A stretch of 16,641 nucleotides of DNA, taken from assembly GCA_016283945.1 (NCBI GenBank), contig JAEENW010000124.1, positions 1-16,641 of the forward strand. Direction: 5' to 3'. The notes beneath the pieces were generated by a model. The model was not told where the DNA came from, ran no database searches, and worked only from the letters and a program-made list of their open reading frames with translations. The position numbers were made by a program, and so were the translations under genes. Positions 13,834 through 16,641 of the stretch are shown here, piece by piece (the first letter of the stretch is position 1; every line of letters begins with the position of its first letter). This stretch comes from Bacillota bacterium. GTDB lineage: Bacteria > Bacillota > Clostridia > Peptostreptococcales > Anaerovoracaceae.

Positions 13834-15009
13834 ATGGATTACGCAAAGGAATCTCTCAGGCTTCACGGAGAATGGAAGGGCAAGCTCTCCGTGGTATCCA
13901 AAGTACCTGTAAACAGCAAGGAGGACCTCTCCCTCGCCTATACCCCGGGCGTTGCGGCTCCCTGCCTCGCCATCAAGGATGACCCCTCGCTCTCCTATGA
14001 GCTGACCATGAGGCACAACCTCGTAGCGGTCATCACCGACGGAAGCGCGGTCCTCGGACTCGGAAACATCGGCCCCGAGGCCGGTATGCCCGTAATGGAG
14101 GGCAAGTGCGTGCTCTTCAAGTCCTTCGGCGGCGTAGACGCCATTCCTCTCTGCGTCAAGACCCAGGACGTCGATGAGTTCGTCAACACCGTATATCTCC
14201 TCTCCGGATCCTTCGGAGGCATCAACCTCGAGGATATCGCGGCGCCCAGGTGCTTCGAGATCGAGAGAAAGCTCAAGGAGAAGTGCGACATCCCCGTATT
14301 CCACGACGACCAGCATGGCACCGCCGTCATCGTTCTCGCGGGACTCACCAACGCTCTGAAGATCGTCGGCAAGAAGCTGCCCGACCTCAAGATCGTCATC
14401 AACGGCGCGGGCGCTGCCGCCTCCGCCATCGCCAGGCTCCTCATCAGGGCCGGCGCCAAGAACATCATCATGATCGACAGGACCGGCACCGTATTCAAGG
14501 GCAGGACCGTCAGGATGAACTTCAACCTCGAGGAGATGGCTGAGATCACCAACCCCGACAGGCTGCAGGGCAAGCTCGACGACGTCATCGACGGAGCCGA
14601 CGTGTTCATCGGAGTCTCCGCTCCCAACGTCATGACCGCTGACATGGTCAAGAGAATGAGCAAGGACGCCATCATCTTCGCTCTCGCCAACCCGACTCCT
14701 GAGATCATGCCGGACGAGGCCAAGGCAGGCGGAGCCAGGATCATCTCCACCGGAAGGAGCGACTTCCCCAACCAGATCAACAACGTTCTCGTATTCCCCG
14801 GCATCTTCAAGGGCGCGCTCAGCGTAAGAGCCAGCCAGATCAACGAGGAGATGAAGCTCGCGGCCGCCGAGGCCCTCGCTTCCCTCGTAAGCGACGAGGA
14901 GCTCAATGAGGAGTACATCATCCCCGCGGCCTTCGACGAGAGAGTAGCCGGCACCGTAGCCGCTGCCGTCGCCAAGACCGCCAGAGAGACCGGAGTCGCC
15001 AGGATCTAG
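13834..15009 (+). CDS. Malic enzyme, NAD-type (malate to pyruvate)
   Basis: Oxidatively decarboxylates malate to pyruvate and CO2 in the cytosol. 391 aa, the short bacterial form without a phosphotransacetylase-like tail. Landmarks: YTPGVA with the catalytic Tyr36, the catalytic Lys91 in EGKCVLFKSFGGVDA, metal ligands in NLEDIAAPRCFEIE (133-134) and FHDDQHGTA (D158/D159), and the Rossmann loop GAGAAASAIA (191-200). The acidic D215 at the end of the second strand (IIMIDRTG) favours NAD over NADP. AAGGAG (13821-13826) precedes the ATG. Codon use is as biased as that of pepT and the promoter is a full consensus, so expression should be high. psuG follows three bases after the stop. Confidence 0.95.
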   Translation: MDYAKESLRLHGEWKGKLSVVSKVPVNSKEDLSLAYTPGVAAPCLAIKDDPSLSYELTMRHNLVAVITDGSAVLGLGNIGPEAGMPVMEGKCVLFKSFGGVDAIPLCVKTQDVDEFVNTVYLLSGSFGGINLEDIAAPRCFEIERKLKEKCDIPVFHDDQHGTAVIVLAGLTNALKIVGKKLPDLKIVINGAGAAASAIARLLIRAGAKNIIMIDRTGTVFKGRTVRMNFNLEEMAEITNPDRLQGKLDDVIDGADVFIGVSAPNVMTADMVKRMSKDAIIFALANPTPEIMPDEAKAGGARIISTGRSDFPNQINNVLVFPGIFKGALSVRASQINEEMKLAAAEALASLVSDEELNEEYIIPAAFDERVAGTVAAAVAKTARETGVARI

Positions 15010-15012
15010 AAA

Positions 15013-15945
15013 GTGAACGGAATGATGGGATACGAAAGTTATCTCGACATCGCGCCGGAGGTGAGGGAGGCCCTCGCCTCCGGTGTTCCTGTCGTGGCAT
15101 TGGAGAGCACCATATTGAGTCACGGGATGCCCTATCCCGAGAACCTCGGCTTCGCGGCTGAGGTGGAGAAGGTCATCAGGGAGGAGGGCTGCGTGCCCGC
15201 CACCATGGCGATAGTCGGGGGCAGGATCAAGGCCGGCCTCACCGAGGAGGAGCTGGAGATCATGTGCCGTGCCGAGAACGTCGGCAAGGTATCGCGCAGG
15301 GACTTCGCGATCTACGTCGCCTCCGGAAAGACCGGAGCTACCACCGTCGCGTCGACCATGATGTGCGCCCAGATGGCCGGCATCAGGATCTTCGCCACCG
15401 GCGGCATCGGCGGGGTACACAGGAATGGCGAGAACACCATGGACATCTCCGCCGACCTGCAGGAGCTCGCGAACACTCCGGTCGCCGTGGTGTGCGCCGG
15501 CGCCAAGCAGATCCTTGACATAGGCCGCACCCTCGAGTACCTCGAGACCATGGGAGTCCCTGTCATAGGCAACGGGACCTCCGACTTCCCTGCGTTCTTC
15601 TGCAGGAAGAGCGGCTTCGGCGTGGACTACGCCGCAAAAGACGAGGAGGAGATCGCGAGGATACTCAAGACCAAGTGGGATCTCGGCCTCAAGGGCGGAG
15701 CGCTCATAGGCAACCCCGTCCCCGAAGAGTACGCCCAGGACTTCGACGAGATGGAGAAGGTGATCGTTAAAGCGCTCGCGATGGCCGACGAGGCCGGAGT
15801 GCGCGGAAAGAACATCACTCCGTTCCTTCTAGCGACCGTAAAGGACCTCACTGGAGGCGAGTCCTTCAAGTCCAACGTTCAGCTCGCGCTTAACAACGCC
15901 CGCTGCGCCGCGAAGATCGCGAAGAAGCTCTCCGAGCTCGGCTGA
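15013..15945 (+). CDS. psuG: Pseudouridine-5'-phosphate glycosidase
   Basis: Splits pseudouridine 5'-phosphate reversibly into uracil and ribose 5-phosphate; cytosolic, Mn-dependent. 310 aa, the family length. The conserved blocks are all present: VVALESTILSHGMPYPEN with the active-site Glu (31), VGGRIKAGL, SGKTGATTVASTMM, FATGGIGGVHR, MDISADLQELA with the metal-binding Asp (144), VCAGAKQILD with the catalytic Lys (165), and LTGGESFKSNVQLALNNA. Three starts are possible: GTG 15013, ATG 15022 and ATG 15025. AGGA (15001-15004) suits the GTG, while the ATGs have weaker sites; the choice changes only a few residues. It is the second gene after the malic enzyme promoter. A likely pseudouridine kinase lies nearby on the other strand. 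Confidence 0.95.
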   Translation: MNGMMGYESYLDIAPEVREALASGVPVVALESTILSHGMPYPENLGFAAEVEKVIREEGCVPATMAIVGGRIKAGLTEEELEIMCRAENVGKVSRRDFAIYVASGKTGATTVASTMMCAQMAGIRIFATGGIGGVHRNGENTMDISADLQELANTPVAVVCAGAKQILDIGRTLEYLETMGVPVIGNGTSDFPAFFCRKSGFGVDYAAKDEEEIARILKTKWDLGLKGGALIGNPVPEEYAQDFDEMEKVIVKALAMADEAGVRGKNITPFLLATVKDLTGGESFKSNVQLALNNARCAAKIAKKLSELG

Positions 15946-15967
15946 GCCTGCTTTACTGTTTTCAATC

Positions 15968-15998
15968 AAAAGACCCCGCGTGCCGCGCGGGGTCTTTT
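15968..15998. terminator. Bidirectional terminator between convergent units
   Basis: AAAAGACCCCGCG (15968-15980), loop TGCCG, CGCGGGGTCTTTT (15986-15998): a perfect 13-bp stem with T runs on both strands. It ends psuG on the plus strand and the YkvA gene on the minus strand. Confidence 0.93.
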
Positions 15999-16032
15999 TC
16001 AGTGCGTTCTGTATTTCCGGATGCGCCGGTCC

Positions 16033-16470
16033 CTACGCCTCTTCGGCCTCGGTCTCGACGGCAGCGGCGCTCATCTTGGCGGACTTCCACTCGCTGTAGG
16101 CTCTGAGCTCGGGCTCGGAGAACTTGACGGCGAGGCCGATCACGGCGATGTCGTCGAGGAGTCCGAGTACGGGGATCCTGTCGTTGATGAGGTCCTTGCG
16201 GCTCACGAGGTAGAGGAAGGCGCTCACGAGAGAGGCGACGACCTTCGGGGAGACCACGGTATACTCCTTGGTGATGTAGTCCTTGACCATATTGACCATC
16301 ACGGGAATGTCCTTGACGGTCTCAGCGAGCACGGGGTACTCGGCGAGCTTGGCGTTGATCTGGGCGAGGAGCTTGTTGATCTGCTCGTTGTCCTTGAGCA
16401 TGTCCTGGGCCTTGCCTACTCCGCTGTCGAGTATCTCCTTAGCCTTGTCGAGATTGATGACTGTGTCCAT
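16033..16470 (-). CDS. YkvA family protein (DUF1232)
   Basis: 145-aa protein with the DUF1232 signature in its second half: AFLYLVSRKDLINDRIPVLG followed by LLDDIAVIGLAVKF. The function of the family is unknown; members are often membrane-associated, and the segment around residues 78-110 is hydrophobic enough to insert. The N-terminal half is helical and charged (KDNEQINKLLAQINAKLAEY), and the C-terminus is Ala/Glu-rich. GGAGGT (16482-16477) sits six bases before the ATG, inside the end of the kinase gene, and the kinase stop overlaps the start as TAATG, so the two are coupled. Ends about 35 bases before the shared terminator. Confidence 0.87.
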   Translation of the reverse strand: MDTVINLDKAKEILDSGVGKAQDMLKDNEQINKLLAQINAKLAEYPVLAETVKDIPVMVNMVKDYITKEYTVVSPKVVASLVSAFLYLVSRKDLINDRIPVLGLLDDIAVIGLAVKFSEPELRAYSEWKSAKMSAAAVETEAEEA

Positions 16471-16641
16471 TAGATTACCTCCAGATGTATCTCAGATGTT
16501 TGGATAAGCTTGTCTATCGCGGCCGCGCTGAGCGCGGGGTCGATCGTAAGGGGGGTGGCGGAGGTGAGAGCTCCGCATGCGAGGGCTCTTGCCGCGGAGT
16601 CCTGCGCGGACAGGCCGCAGAGCAGGCCGCTCATCATTCCC
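16470..16641 (-). CDS. PfkB-family sugar kinase, C-terminal fragment; probable pseudouridine kinase
   Basis: Only the last 56 codons lie in the window; the gene continues beyond base 16641. The frame reads G-MMSGLLCGLSAQDSAARALACGA, then a TIDPALSAAAIDKLIQ tail. This is the pattern that follows the catalytic GAGD motif in PfkB/ribokinase-type kinases (D-x-F-x-x-G-L followed by an Ala-rich helix and a strand). The tail resembles that of PsuK-like proteins. PsuK phosphorylates pseudouridine to give the substrate of PsuG, and psuG is only 0.5 kb away on the opposite strand, which supports that role (inference). The catalytic motif itself is outside the window. Confidence 0.62.
   Translation of the reverse strand, partial: GMMSGLLCGLSAQDSAARALACGALTSATPLTIDPALSAAAIDKLIQTSEIHLEVI

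Noticed and set aside
13831..15420. 529-codon open frame on the minus strand
   Set aside because: Antisense to malic enzyme and psuG, with the same artefactual composition and no ribosome binding site.
1..16641. CRISPR arrays, insertion sequences, phage genes, tRNA or rRNA genes
   Set aside because: I looked for regular repeats, transposase or integrase motifs, and tRNA/rRNA hallmarks and found none.

Overview
The window is about 16.6 kb of GC-rich (roughly 60%) bacterial chromosome. The gene content points to an anaerobic, fermentative, peptide- and amino-acid-using member of the Bacillota: two-subunit iron-sulfur L-serine dehydratase, NAD-type malic enzyme, peptidase T, CBS/DRTGG family II pyrophosphatase, DUF5688, DUF2130, DIP1984-family and YkvA-family proteins. 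A GC-rich Clostridia lineage is my best guess; this is inference from families and I cannot name a genus. Arg is often AGG, starts are preceded by strong Shine-Dalgarno sites, and adjacent genes often overlap as ATGA.

Layout. 1-2480: an aminotransferase (5' end cut off) and a lipoprotein, closed by a terminator. 2502-3301: a DUF5688 protein with its own promoter. 3436-7890: pepT, CBS-pyrophosphatase, a DUF2130 coiled-coil/nuclease-like protein and a 63-aa protein, closed by a 12-bp-stem terminator. 7891-8134: a gene-free, hairpin-rich stretch. 8135-9825, minus strand: a PTS-type IIC membrane protein and a DIP1984-family protein, with promoter, palindromic operator-like site and terminators. 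9980-10160: a strongly structured RNA with its own -10 box. 10246-12373: sdaAB, sdaAA and a histidine phosphatase. 12477-13749: four tightly packed small membrane-anchored proteins resembling minor pilins of Tad-like systems. 13729-15998: consensus promoter, malic enzyme, pseudouridine-5'-phosphate glycosidase (psuG), terminator. 16033-16641, minus strand: YkvA-family protein and the C-terminal end of a PfkB-type sugar kinase, probably pseudouridine kinase.

How it fits together. Several products feed pyruvate: serine dehydratase (serine to pyruvate plus ammonia), malic enzyme (malate to pyruvate) and peptidase T (tripeptides to amino acids). The histidine phosphatase overlaps sdaAA and might supply serine from phosphoserine (inference). 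psuG and the convergent kinase would form a pseudouridine salvage pair.

Most worth a second look: the structured RNA ahead of sdaAB (stand-alone ncRNA or cis-regulator), the four-gene pilin-like module without visible assembly genes, the hairpin-rich gap at 7891-8134, and the nested palindrome over the -35 of the IIC gene.
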